Shown in pieces: positions 53,780 through 64,000 of a stretch of DNA of 64,000 nucleotides. Numbering within the stretch: position 1 is the stretch's first letter; every line of letters begins with the position of its first letter. This DNA is from Cynocephalus volans. Taxonomy: Eukaryota > Chordata > Mammalia > Dermoptera > Cynocephalidae. A model generated the notes under the pieces. It saw only the letters and a list, made by a program, of their open reading frames with translations. It searched no databases and was not told the origin of the DNA. A program made the position numbers and the translations under genes. Location of the stretch: contig NC_084463.1 in assembly GCF_027409185.1 (NCBI RefSeq), positions 162,169,869 to 162,233,868 of the forward strand, read 5' to 3'.

Positions 53780-54640
53780 GTGGAACTCAGCATGGAGTAA
53801 GAACACACTGAAAGGGGTTGTAGTGCTTGTTCCCCGAGGGGAAAGGACTCTGGGGAGACAAGTTGGGGCTTTTGAGACTCAGGAGAGTCCATCTTTCCTC
53901 TGGAAAGGGGGTGAGAATCTGCCTGTTATTCCTGGGTTCTGGGCCTTGAGGGGTGATTCCATGTCTTCCCAGGTGACAGACTCCAGAGTCTAGCAGGAAA
54001 GGGGGTGAGTGGCTTGAGCCAGAGAAATTCAGTGTAATGGACGCCTGGAGTGAGGGGAGGGTCCCAGCCAGGCGACATGTAGGGTCTCAGGATGGAAAGG
54101 GCCTTATAGGAACTACTCATAACAAAACTTGGTCAAGGCTGAGGTCCCTGCCAGGCACTCTTGTTTACATACCTCCCTTAATGGGGAGCTTGCCACCTCT
54201 CAAGGTTATTCGCAACTTGGAGGTCCTGACCGTGAGAACATTCTTGTGTGTGCTGAGCTGACACCTGCAGCTTCCTCAGGTGGGTTGTGCCCAAGACCCA
54301 TCTGTAGTGCACCTTGTCTCCTTCCTCCCTGCAGCCCTTCTGGAGGCTGCAGAAGCCACCCAGGCTTTCTGGTCTTTGGTCAAGGCTCCTGCCTCTCTCC
54401 TCCTTGACCCAACCCCCAACACTGACAGTCAAGGCCTTTAGTCCTGAGCCCATCCCTCTCACCCTTCCAGGCTCCTGCTTCGAGGGGCCACTTCCTTATG
54501 CTGGTGGGGATGGGGAAGACGTGTGGCATCAGGGCAGGGCGGGTGTCTCTCAGGTCAGGGCATGACGAGTGCCCCAACTGGGAACAAAGGGAAGGTAAAG
54601 GAGAGAAAGGGCTCAGGATGTGCAGCCAGGACTCATTGCT
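53780..54640. other. Unassigned intergenic sequence
   Basis: No gene or confident repeat. Confidence 0.3.
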
Positions 54641-54644
54641 GCAC

Positions 54645-54770
54645 ATCGTCATGGCCAGGCCCAGCGAGTTTAGCCCTCCTAGACCTGGGTTCCTCATCAG
54701 CAAAAAGAGTTGGAACAGCATCAACCACGCAGGATTAACTGAGGTAATATAAAGAGAGTTTGGAACATGC
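54645..54770 (+). mobile_element. MIR fragment
   Basis: Sense MIR-like: AGACCTGGGTTCCTCATCAG and TAACTGAGGTAATATAAAGAG. Confidence 0.55.
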
Positions 54771-55049
54771 CTGACCAATCCCAGCTGTTGTGGCTTTTAC
54801 TACTAGCATCCTTTTGTGTGTCTAATGTTTTGATCTTTATGAAACTCTTCCACATATGTGGCCAGAGCCTGTGTGAATGCAGACGTGTCCACAACCTCTC
54901 CTTCCTCACTTACTGGCAGGGAGGGCTCTGGACCTCAGGAGGCTGGGGAGCTGGAAGCAGGCGCTGGAGTGACCTGGCTAGATTTACACTGGAAATGCCA
55001 GAGAACTCACGGCGAGAGAAAAATATCAGATACAAAGAGATAACAGAGG

Positions 55050-55152
55050 GCTGGCTGGTTAGTTCCCTTGGGAGAGTGTGGTGCTAATAACACCAAGGTC
55101 ACTGGTTCAGATCCCCATACCGGCCAGCTGCCAAAAAAAAAAAAAAAAAAAA
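55050..55152 (+). mobile_element. t-SINE monomer
   Basis: Monomer with a 22-base A tail and intact GGTTCAGATCC T arm. The anticodon loop reads CTAATAA (AAT), the same triplet as nuclear tRNA-Ile. Confidence 0.92.
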
Positions 55153-55359
55153 GACAGGTGAGGACAGGCAGTTAGTGAAAAAGCCTGAAAAGAGGGCTTG
55201 GAAAGGAGTTTGGAGCCAGGGTATAGAGAAATTTAGGGAGCAGTAGACATGGGTAAGAGAAGATAGGAAGAATGGGTTTTTGCCGGGAATTATGAATGCA
55301 TTTCTGTGGTGTTTCCTAGAGAGGCTTCTAGAAAGAAAGACATAAATAAACTTTCAGCC

Positions 55360-55461
55360 ATTTAATTTATTTACTTTGTGACTGGCCAGTATGGGGATCC
55401 AAACCCATGACCTTGGTGTTGTGAGACTGCACTGTAACCAACTGAGCTAACTGGCCTGCCC
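55360..55461 (-). mobile_element. t-SINE monomer
   Basis: Minus-strand unit with a (TTTA)n-like tail and a diverged anticodon arm (GTGTTGTGAGACTGC). Confidence 0.88.
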
Positions 55462-55496
55462 ACATTTAGCCATTTTAGATGCTAGACTGCTGTTTC

Positions 55497-55603
55497 TTTT
55501 CTTTTTCTCTTTTTCTTTGGGTGGCTGGCATATGTGGGAATCTGAACCCTTGACCTTGGTGTTATAACAACACGCTCTAACCAACTGAGCTAACCGGCCA
55601 GCC
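55497..55603 (-). mobile_element. t-SINE monomer
   Basis: Minus-strand unit with a TTTTC-rich tail, only about 35 bp from the preceding copy in the same orientation but with its own tail, so it is a separate insertion. Confidence 0.88.
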
Positions 55604-55609
55604 TGTTAA

Positions 55610-56650
55610 TGTGTCAAGACACATTTCCTTAAATGAGAGGAGACAGAGTCTCAAAGAAGCGTGTATTAACCAAAAAAGAGCATCACAAAAACTCCCCAGG
55701 GCAGCCTTGTTTGGGAATCATACTCCCTATTTTATGAGCCTATGGCCTTGTAGGGAAGTCTAAACGTTCCCTCTGCAGGTTCAATAATTGAGTCTGCTGA
55801 AATAAACTGACAAGAGACAGATTAACAGGAGAAAAGGCATACCAGTTTATTAACGTGCAAGCACACAGGAGTCGCACAAAGTATAAAAACTCAAAGAAGG
55901 ACCAGATGGTTAAAGCTTGAATATCTTCCTCCTAGGTGAGAAGGAAGTTGGGGGTGTAGGCAGTTTTAGAAGAAGAGTAAATTATTTTCAGGGGAGATGA
56001 ATGGGCCCGTAGAATAGACTTTTGCCCCAGTAGCCTGGGACAAAGTTCATCTGCGCTCTGGGTGCAGTACCAATTCTAGTCTTTTTTCCTGCCATTTAAG
56101 CTTCCCCGTTAGGTGAGATTATAGGGAGGAGGCCCAAGATAACAGCACTGTTTCTGGAGGAACTTCCCCTAGACAGATGAAGGAACCTCAGAGAAAGCAG
56201 CTCCTTGCACCTCAGGAGAGGCAGAGGGCAGAGACGGGGCGGGAGAAGGTCAGAGAGACCTTGGTTCTGAAGCTGCTTCTTTAGTTCAAAGCACTTGGCA
56301 CGTCAAGGTGCCATACTTTGGGGTATCGTTTTCTGAGCCCCAACAATGGCATGACAGGAGCTCTGCTGCAGGCTCTGGAACTGTGGGTCTCAGCTGTGGG
56401 TATCCTGGGAGCCACACTCATTCCCTTGCAGCCATTCCCCAGAGGCCTACGGCTCCTCATACTTCCCCCCAGAAGATAGCAATGCCCCAGAGGAAGCTTC
56501 TGTTCTCCCTGTGAGTGCTGGAAAAGTCTCTGTGCCCAGCCTCTGTTATCCCATAAACTGGGATCATCTACCCCAACATCACCATTGTGAGGATTACTTG
56601 AGGTACTGAGTGAGAAAGCCTTTGCATAATGTCAGATATATGAAAAATGT
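55610..56650. other. Unassigned intergenic sequence
   Basis: 55790-55900 has an LTR-like look (CAAGAGACAGATTAACAGG, CCAGTTTATTAACGTGCAAG) but could not be placed. No gene seen. Confidence 0.35.
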
Positions 56651-56655
56651 TTTTG

Positions 56656-56740
56656 ATGGCTGGCCTGTATGGGGGATCTAACCCTTGACCTTGGTGTTAT
56701 AACACTGAGCTCTAACCAACTGAGCTAACCAGCCTGCCCT
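56656..56740 (-). mobile_element. t-SINE monomer
   Basis: Minus-strand unit, last t-SINE before the SINE-free right end of the window. Ends CCAGCCTGCCC. Confidence 0.88.
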
Positions 56741-56799
56741 AAATTCTATTATTATTGTTATTACTTTAGTGAAAACATGGGGGGATGGTAACAGCAGCA

Positions 56800-56985
56800 G
56801 CATCTCCCATCTGCTGAGGATTTCTTGTATACCGGGCAGGAGCTCCTTTAATGCACCTCTGGCCTTGCGAGGGGAGGACAGCTTCATCCTCATTTTGCAG
56901 ATTAAAGCATTGAACTCAGAGAAGGGAAGCCACTTGCCCAGAATGGGAAGACAAATTCATGTCTGTCTGACCTCAGAGGATTAGA
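56800..56985 (-). mobile_element. MIR
   Basis: Antisense MIR: CCATCTGCTGAGGATTTCTT, CATCCTCATTTTGCAGATTAA, AGCCACTTGCCCAGAATGG. Confidence 0.75.
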
Positions 56986-57099
56986 CTGAGCGTCTCGAAA
57001 AGTTGGGCCCATGGGAGGCGCAGCGCAGATGAGCAGCTGGTGCCCCGGTGAGCTGGGCCAGGGCCTGGAAAAGGGAGAGCTGCTTGCTGAAGCGCTGGC

Positions 57100-57215
57100 C
57101 TTGGGGCCCACGTTCCAGTCCTGTCCTGGAACTCCCCAGCTATGTGGCCTTGGCTGTCCTTTCCTTTCTCCAGGTCTTAGTTTCATTATCTGTGAGTGGG
57201 GTTGACTCCACACAC
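57100..57215 (+). mobile_element. MIR
   Basis: Sense MIR: ATGTGGCCTTGGCTGTCC and TTAGTTTCATTATCTGTGAG. Confidence 0.65.
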
Positions 57216-57770
57216 AGCATCCCTATGGGTCTGCAGGGCAGTGCTCACCTGAGTTGTCCCAGAGGCCAGTGAAGAATGAGTAGGGGCCCCTCTGAGAGAC
57301 GCATCAAGCCAGCCTACCTTGGGTAGATAGGCACAGACATGGATGTCCCCACCAGGACAGGCTGGTGGAGAAGATGACCAGAAAGTGGTGACACAGCTGG
57401 CTCCAGCAACTGGAGCTTGGGGACTGAAAGGCAGGCTCAAGAGAGACGGTGACAACAGGCCGGGGTCTTCACTTGACTGGCCCTGCAGTCAGACCTAGAC
57501 TCTAAGTCGCTTGGGACCTTCCTATTCCTAGGGAAGTTCCAAAGGTCCAGAGAGCCTCTGGCCAGAGGTAGATGATTCATGTCACCTCCTCTGGGGCCAC
57601 TACAGCCTGCGCACCTGATGGGTAGCATCACCTGCCAGGGGTTTACATACTGCTAGGGACCCCAGACAGAGAGTGGGCCCTCAAGGCAGAGTCTCCTCTG
57701 GGAATGGCCTGTGAGCCTTGCAGGGTTTGTAAGGGAGGCTGAAGATGGGCTCAATTTGCCCAGGAGCTGT

Positions 57771-57801
57771 TCCCAGGCCCAAGCCCAGGCCCAGGCCCAG
57801 G
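57771..57801. repeat. CCCAGG minisatellite
   Basis: Five tandem CCCAGG-like hexamers (one with CCCAAG). The minus strand has regularly spaced GGG runs. Confidence 0.85.
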
Positions 57802-57984
57802 TAAGATCTCGGCCCTGACCACAGCTTGTAGTTAATTCCAGCTGTCTCAGAACTTCCCTCTGCTGCCAGTTCCCTGATTACCCTGCTAGTGGGACTCCAG
57901 ATACCATAGCACACTCCCCTTCTCATCACCCACACTGGGGTCCAAGCCCTTCCCACCCCTTCCTCTCCCAACCTCTAGCACTTC

Positions 57985-58770
57985 ATTCACTCACTCATTC
58001 ATTCATTCATTTATTCACTCAAGAAACATTTATTGAGTACCTACTGTGTGCCAGGCACTGTCCCAGATACCAGAGACTATCCCAGATATACAAGGAAGAA
58101 GACAAAGTTTCCAAATGTACAGTTAAGAGCAGGGACTCTTGAGCCAGGCTGCCTAGGTTCAAATCTTGGCTCCAACTGCTTTCCAGTTGTGTGACCACAA
58201 GCAATCACATAACATCTCTTAGCCCCAACTGTGTCAGCTGTAAAATGGGGCTAAGAATAGTATCCCCGCTGGGGCTGCAATGAGGCTTCAATGCCTTAAT
58301 ATGATGTTAGGAGAGCACTTGGCCCATAGTTAATGTGTGATGTGTTTCAATGTTTAGTCTAGTGGGGGATTCAGAAAATGAACTGTAAACAACTAAATAA
58401 AATAATCGTGGGTTATGGCTGGTATTTTGAAGGAAATAAAAAGCGTGTTATGGGAGGTATTAGTGGAGAGTGGAGTAGCTCCTCTAGGTGGGGTAGTCAG
58501 GAGGACCTTTCTGAGGAGGTGACTTCTTTAGGGTGTGATTCGTAGAAAATAAAGGAAGCATTCTTGGCAAGAGCAGGGAAAATACTTTCCAGGCAGAGGG
58601 ACCAGCAAGTGAGAGTCCCTGAGGTGGAAAATAGCTTGGCAGGGGTCAGGAACAACAGAAGGCCCAGGGAGGCAGGAAATTAGTGGTGGAGGATGGTGGC
58701 AGATAGGCCAGCAGGGCCAGATCACGAGGAGCCCTGAAGGTCACAGAAAGGAGTTTAGCTTCTATTTCCA
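57985..58770 (-). mobile_element. L2 split by a MIR
   Basis: Antisense L2: ATTCATTCATTTATTCACTC, TTTATTGAGTACCTACTGTG, TGCCAGGCACTGTCCCAG, resuming at about 58360 (GTGGGGGATTCAGAAAATG) and continuing to AGGGACCAGCAAGTGAGAG and GGAGCCCTGAAGGTCACAG. A sense MIR separates the parts. Confidence 0.85.
58120..58350 (+). mobile_element. MIR inside an L2
   Basis: Sense MIR with its head: TTAAGAGCAGGGACTCTTGA, GCTGCCTAGGTTCAAATC, GTGTCAGCTGTAAAATGGGG, TAGGAGAGCACTTGGC. Confidence 0.92.
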
Positions 58771-58789
58771 ATGCAGTACGCAGCCACAC

Positions 58790-59280
58790 GAAGTCTTTCT
58801 GTTTGTGAATTGTATTGAAGCGTACCATACATGCAGAAAAGTGTATACATCATAAGTTTACGATGCCATGAATTTTCACAAGGTGAACACACCCAGGAGA
58901 CATCACCGAAATGAAAACCAGAATGTGACTGGCACCCCAGAATCCCCCCTTAGGCCCCTTCCAATCACCACCCCTATGGGAACCAGCATCCCTACTTCTA
59001 ACAGCACAGACTAGTCTTGCCTGTTTTTGAACTTCCTGTAAAGGGAATCCGAGGTCATGTGTTCTTTTGTGTCTGGCTTCTTTCGCTCAATATTATGTTT
59101 GTGAGATTCACCCCCTATTGTCAATGGGGGGTAGTTTTGTTTCTTTTCTTTGCCTTACAGTGTTCTGTTGCGGGACTGTACCGCATGCATTTACACATTC
59201 GACTGCTGATGGGCATTTGTGGTTTCCAGTTTGGGGCTCCTGTCTTTCGGTGCACAGGTGCACGCTTTTCTGAGCCTTGA
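58790..59280 (-). mobile_element. L1M fragment
   Basis: Antisense old L1: AAGTTTACGATGCCATGAAT, CCAGGAGACATCACCGAAAT, GTGTCTGGCTTCTTTCGCTC, GATGGGCATTTGTGGTTTCC. Confidence 0.8.
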
Positions 59281-59284
59281 AGGG

Positions 59285-60165
59285 TTTTACACATGAAACT
59301 GACAAGATCTCATTTCAAGCTCACTCCAGTGCCTGCATCAACTCCAGAGGGTCACACTAGAACTAGACCAGCCTCAACTTTACCTTCTGTTGCTCCAGTA
59401 GAAGCCCTGATCAGAGTTTGCCCTGTTATGCACGGATGGTGTGTCTGACTCCCCACTCCCTCCCAAACCAGAAGCCCTGTCCTTCCTCAGGCCTCCATGA
59501 TCTCACGTAGAAAATGGGTTCAGTCATACCAAAGCTGCAGGTGGCTGTGAAGGTTAACTTAAATGGGAAATGGCAGTGAAAGCTCATTGCCCAGTACCCA
59601 GCCCCTCTCTCCCCACCAAAGGGCATAATTAATGCCCCTTTTCTCTCCCTTCTCTTCCAGGTCCAGGAAAACAAGGGCATTCTTTATTGGTGTGGGTGAA
59701 GCTGCAAGGCCTTTCCCGGGCCTCCCCTGGGTTCTTCCTTCTAGAGCAAAGATGCCCCCTCTCCATAAGGCTAGCAAGACCCAACCTCTACTGAGAGGGC
59801 TGTGCCTACAGGCTGCTCTCAGCTCCAAAGGCCCAAGAACCACTGCTGCCTTCGCACACTAACTCCCCATCTGGGATCCTCACCCCTTTTCCCCACCCAC
59901 CCCAGATCCCCTGGGAGGCATCCCTGGGTGCCCAGCCAGCCTGCTCTCCTGGTTACTATGCCCACACACATGGCACTTCCCGCACCCCCCAGACCCTTCT
60001 AATGCATGCCATGCCTCCCTGCCAGACTGCGCGGGCAGGGAGGGACCTGTCCCCTGTTCCCGGAAGATGGAAGATCTAAGATCGCCCACACCTGGCACTG
60101 TGCCTACCTAGCGCCAGGCGAGGGCGTCATAAATATCTCCTCAATGATTCATTCATTCCTTTGGG
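59285..60165. other. Unassigned sequence upstream of the right CpG island
   Basis: No exon or repeat recognised. Open frames here have no known protein. Confidence 0.35.
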
Positions 60166-60169
60166 AAAG

Positions 60170-60400
60170 AAGCCATGACCCTTACGTGGTTAAGAGTATG
60201 GACTTTGAACTCATACATACCTGGGTTCAAGTTCTAGCTCTGACCTTTGGCTCTGTGTTCTTGGTCACCTCTGAGCCTGTTTACTCATGTAAAAAATGGA
60301 GTGACCACGACCCGATTGGGCCATTTAAGTGAGATGATGTTGTAAGGGACCAGCACGGATCTACCCTACAGTTAGCAGCTCAATCGTGGTGGTAGGGGGT
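60170..60400 (+). mobile_element. MIR
   Basis: Sense MIR with head: GTTAAGAGTATGGACTTTGA, CCTGGGTTCAAGTTCTAGC, TTGGTCACCTCTGAGCCTG, GTTGTAAGGGACCAGCAC. Confidence 0.88.
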
Positions 60401-60739
60401 AACTACCCGTTCAGACAAGGGGAAACTTCCCGCTGCGTCGCCTGTGCGTCTGTTTTCTTTGGCTCCCGGGAGGTGCGCAGTATCGGTCCGTTTTACAGAT
60501 AAAGCAACTGAGGCTTAGGAAGGGAACAGGATAACCCGGGGCGCGGCAGACGGAGGGAAGCCTGCTGAGTCTGCGTCCAGCGCTCCGCCTGCCCCTAGAG
60601 CTCCTGGTCGGCACAGACCCCCACCCGCGCCCCCGCCCCCGGGCCTGGTGGTGAGGAGTTGGGCTTGGCCTCGGCGCGCCCGGGACCCTGGGGCGCGCTT
60701 GGGGATCTCCGGCTCAGACCCCGGAAGCGCCACGCCGCT

Positions 60740-60804
60740 CTCGGGAGCGGAGAGAGCGCTCGGGGTTGTCACTTTAAATTAAAGAGGGAGCGGGCGGGCG
60801 GGCG
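60740..60804 (+). promoter_or_regulatory. SYT12: Putative SYT12 core promoter
   Basis: TTTAAATT at 60773-60780 is a TATA-like stretch in an otherwise GC-only landscape, followed immediately by five GGGC repeats at 60791-60813. A start near 60800-60810 would fit the spacing. No strong CCAAT box was seen close by. Confidence 0.5.
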
Positions 60805-60814
60805 GGCGGGCGGA
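60791..60814 (+). repeat. (GGGC)n tract
   Basis: Five tandem CGGG/GGGC units next to the presumed start site. It combines Sp1-type GC boxes with G-quadruplex potential on the coding strand. Confidence 0.85.
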
Positions 60815-61071
60815 CGAGCGCGAGGGAGCGCGCGGCGGGCTCCTGGGAGCGTGCCCGGACTGCGGCGCAGCTCCGCTCCGCTCCGCCGCCCCGGCCCGCC
60901 CGAGCCCCCGGCCCGGGCCGCGCTTCCCCGAGGGGGACGCCCGGCGACACTGCAGGGGTGGCGTTCCCGCCAGCGCCCGGGCTTGGCGCCGGTGCGTGCG
61001 CGCTGCGGGAGGCCAGCCGGGAGCCCCGAGCCCGAGCCGAGCCGGAGAAGCGGCCCCTCCGCGGAGCCGGG
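60805..61071 (+). other. SYT12: Putative SYT12 5' non-coding exon 1
   Basis: Exon end set by the strong donor GGAGCCGGG|GTGAGTACG (intron from 61072). The 5' end is inferred from the TATA-like motif. SYT12 encodes an atypical, phosphorylated synaptotagmin of synaptic vesicles with two C2 domains. Its coding exons, beginning with a membrane-anchored N-terminus, were not found before 64000 and would lie to the right. Identity comes from human gene order relative to C11orf86. A lncRNA start is an alternative. Confidence 0.55.
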
Positions 61072-64000
61072 GTGAGTACGCAGCCGGCCGACCCCGGCGC
61101 ACGGCCGGGATCAGCGCCTTGCGCACGGACGCACGCAGTCCCTCTCCCGGCGCCCCGGACCCCCGGGCCCCGCGCACTCGGCGCGCCTGCTCCCGCCGCG
61201 CGGCGCTTGCACCCGAACGCCGGGCTCAGCGCACGCCGGGCGCCCTTACCGGCCCAGCCAGTCCGCGCACTGCGCATCGCATCGCGCCCCGCTCGCCCGC
61301 CCCGCGTGTGCACACACGCGGTCACCGCGCAATTTACACACCTCCCCTGTGCCCGCGCTGCACGCACGCCCCGCACTTACACACTCGGCGCCCTGACTGT
61401 CCCCACTGCCCCGGCCCTGGCTTCGCACCCTCTCCCGGGTCAGCCCCCCACGCTCCAGCCCCATATACCCTGGGGGTTCCTGAGACAGGAGCGCAGGGTC
61501 TGCAGGATCTGTCCCAATCCTGAGCGGCACGTCGTACCCCATCCCCAGGAGGCCCAGGTGCGCGAAGAATCAGAGAGGACCCTCAGGTTCCAGGGTCATC
61601 GGCCTGGGTGGGGGGCTTTCCAGGATGCCCTTGGAACCTTTGGTGCTGCCGCTTCTTGGGGACAGCAGCTTGACCGGACCTGGAGGGCCTCAAGGCTGTA
61701 CATTTGCACTAAAGAGGGGGTGGCGGTGAGGCGGAACATGGGAACCAGAGCTGGGCCTGTGAGTGGAGGAGTCTGAGCTGGACATCCTGGTGAGCCCTCT
61801 TTCAGGGGCCGCAGAGAGACTGTGCACCCCCTTCTTCAGTCAATTTGGCCACCCCATCCCAAGGAGACTGGGGAATCGGCACCCTGAAATGTCAGCTCCT
61901 TCCCAAGTAAGGGGGTGACAGATTTGGAGAGGAGCAGCAGTCGTGCTTCCTATTAGAAATGAGGAAAAGGGGGCTCAGAGAGGGCAGGAGATCCACCCAA
62001 ATTAACACAGCCAGCCTGGAGAAGGGTCACAACAAGTACTCAAGCCCCCTTCCACTCCACTCAGGAATCTGAAACCTTTCCCAAGCCGCTTGGTTGAATG
62101 TGGGCTCCCAGCCTGGGGTTCAAACCTGAGCACTGCCTCTTGTCAGCTCTGGTGACTATGGGCAAGTCACTTCCAGGACTTCAGTTTTCTCACCAGTACA
62201 AGGGGCAGGGTAGAGCAGTCCCCTCAGACGGAAGGATTTGCTGAGGGAACACGTGGTAAGTCTTTGGTACAGTGCCTGACACATAGTAGGGGCCCAGTAA
62301 ATGCCAGCCCTTCTCCCCCCTCCAATCTACACTGGTTTCTGTGGGCTGTTTGGGGGATGGCGGCAGGATGTGATTATCTCAGAAAGTATGGGGGCAGGGG
62401 GGAGGTACTTGAAAAGGTTTTCAAAACTTACAGGTCCTCAAGAGGCACACAGCCTGCAAGATTGAGGCTCCACTTTATCCACACACACACCCCCCCACCG
62501 ATCCTTCCCATCACTTAATGGCCTTGGGGTGGGGGTAGGGGGAGGCAGCCAGAGACGTGATGTGGGGACACTCAGCAAGGAGATGAGGTGGAGCCGGGAG
62601 CAAAGACACAAGGCCCCTCTCCCCTCTTCCCTGCTGAGGCCAAAATTCTTGGAAATCCATTTCTCTGACAAGCCCAGGAGGGGGCCTCCACCCTGGTCAG
62701 ATTCCAGCAAAGCTGCTCTTCTCACCCACACCCACCCCCAAAAGGCCTGGTCAGGAGTCAGCATGGTGGCCTAGAGCCCAGACCCAGATCCATCACACCC
62801 TGGCACTGATCCCAGTGCTGCTACTCATAGGCTGAGTGACCCGGGGCCCCAGCTTCCTCATCTGTAAAATGGGGATCCATGTATCCGTTCAATTGTCAGG
62901 TCTACATTGTGTGCCTACTACTTACCATGCTCGTTGCTAAGCATTTAGCGCTTTTTTTGTCTACATGCACACAGCAATGGTGAGGTGTTGCTAGACAGGT
63001 ATAATGGAGCTGGGATTTGAACTTAGAGCTGTTTTCAGTGAGCAAGCTCCGTGCAGTTTAGGGGTTGGGAGTTGGGGACTCATCTAATAGGTTGGTTGGG
63101 TGGGGAGGGGTGCTGAAGGAGGCGGATGTGCAGTCTTAGGAGCTCAGATGAGGGTCTGGAGCAGCTCCAGCTCTCCCCTGCTCTGTTCTTTCCCATGTGT
63201 CAAGAGCACTGGGGAAGCACTGGTCACAGGCAGCCCTGGCCTCCGATATGCCTTGTCAGCATCCTATTCCCGGCCGAAGCCACAGCCCCCCTGCCTGGCA
63301 GACCTCCAGGCTGCCAGCGGGAGCCCATTGAGGTCATCTCGGGTGAAATGGAGTCAGGGGGGTCTCAGGGATAGTGAGAAAAATCCATTAAAGGAGGCAC
63401 TAGCTTGCAAAGCCCGATCTGGCTGTCTCAGTTCTCTGCTTACTGGTTGGGTGACCTTGGGCCAATTCACCGCTCTTCTCTGAGAACTTCCTCCTCCATG
63501 GAGTGAGAATAATAACAGTATTTGCCCCATAGTGGTCTTGGGGGTGATGGGGAAGATGCATGTGAAGTCTTTGGTATGAGGGCTGTTGTTGCTAATGGAA
63601 GAGGCGCTGGACCAGGCAGCAGGCACAGCTGCCAGGCCCAGCTCTACCACGGAGCTGTGTGGCTTTGGGCAATTCACTTAACTTCTCTGAACCTCTCCTA
63701 GCTCGTCCTAAATCCAGTTTACCAGGCTCTTGAACAGAGATGCTTCTTGGGGCCAGTAGGTTCTGGAAGTGAATGGAGAGGCGCGAGGCTCCGGGCCTGA
63801 ACCCGAAAGCAAATGTCCTTCTGGGAAGGGGCAGAGCCTGCTTAGCCCCAACTGTGCTATTGTAGTTGGTGGAGGTGGGGTGCAGACCCACTGTTCCCAG
63901 ATCTTCTAACTTTTCAAGGGAAGTTAGAAATCTCTTTCTTCTTTTTTTAAAATCAATTTTTAATGGGAAATTTCCCAATTTTTAAATGTTGGCAACTCAC
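61072..64000 (+). other. SYT12: Putative SYT12 intron 1 (start)
   Basis: Non-coding as far as I can see. It contains several MIRs: 61955-62045 (antisense), 62100-62310 (sense, CTATGGGCAAGTCACTTCC), 62785-62880 (sense, CTCATCTGTAAAATGGGG), 62885-63040 (antisense), 63395-63590 (sense, GGGTGACCTTGGGCCAATTC) and 63620-63715 (sense, CTTTGGGCAATTCACTTAAC). No t-SINEs. Confidence 0.5.

Larger units (their letters stand above)
60430..61480. other. CpG island
   Basis: Very GC- and CpG-rich, peaking at 60780-61330, with overlapping open frames on both strands caused by composition. Edges estimated by eye. Confidence 0.92.

Noticed and set aside
60958-61776. 272-codon plus-strand frame in the right CpG island
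   Set aside because: It crosses the donor at 61071 and is Ala/Pro/Arg-rich by composition. It does not match SYT12, whose N-terminus I would expect to recognise.
61072-64000. SYT12 coding exon
   Set aside because: No frame resembling the SYT12 N-terminus or its C2 domains was found. The sequence is MIR-rich intron.
1-64000. CRISPR arrays, operons, ribosome binding sites or prophage
   Set aside because: The window is eukaryotic. The repeats are dispersed retroelements with A tails and TSDs and not regularly spaced direct repeats.

Overview
The window looks like a piece of a mammalian chromosome, most likely from a colugo (Dermoptera: Galeopterus or Cynocephalus). The main evidence is a very abundant SINE built only of tRNA-Ile-like units. 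It occurs as single units, as head-to-tail dimers, and in a shortened form with a rebuilt anticodon arm, and copies end in A-rich tails. From established knowledge, this tRNA-only SINE (called t-SINE or CYN) is specific to dermopterans. I count about 40 copies or fragments in 64 kb, many with clear target-site duplications (TSDs). The rest of the repeat content (MIR, L2, L1M, MLT1/MST/THE1-like LTRs, an old DNA transposon) is what a placental genome should contain.

Protein-coding sequence is sparse. The one gene whose protein can be read is C11orf86, on the + strand. Its two coding exons (26689-26964 and 27535-27630) encode 123 residues, followed by a 3' UTR with a polyadenylation signal at 28367. 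In human, C11orf86 (11q13.2) lies between the 5' end of PC (pyruvate carboxylase, opposite strand) and SYT12 (synaptotagmin-12, same strand). The window fits that order. A CpG island at 16.15-17.06 kb has four CCAAT boxes on the minus strand and a minus-strand splice donor, as expected for the 5' non-coding exon of PC. A second island at 60.4-61.5 kb has a plus-strand donor at 61071, as expected for the first non-coding exon of SYT12. No PC or SYT12 coding exon was seen, so those two names rest on synteny only.

Layout: 0-16.5 kb would be PC intron 1, filled with a MaLR retrotransposon, three L1 3' ends, an old DNA transposon and many t-SINEs. 16.5-17.1 kb is the divergent-facing promoter. 17-26.5 kb is intergenic with L2, MIR, an MLT1 LTR and t-SINEs. 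26.5-28.4 kb is C11orf86. 28.4-60.4 kb is intergenic and repeat-rich, with back-to-back MLT1 LTRs, a four-unit t-SINE, a second MaLR in inverted orientation, L2 and L1 fragments and unclassified LTR pieces. 60.4-64 kb is the putative SYT12 promoter, exon 1 and start of intron 1. No t-SINE was found at about 13.3-18.5, 22.8-29.7 or 56.8-64 kb, the three zones around gene ends.

The most notable material is the SINE biology. There is a tetrameric t-SINE bounded by one TSD pair. There is a young shortened subfamily whose anticodon arm has become a new hairpin and whose second unit has collapsed into a terminal hairpin, together with an apparent intermediate copy. One nested insertion orders the subfamilies in time. 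Names of repeat families come from recognition of their sequence without a database search, so subfamily labels are approximate.
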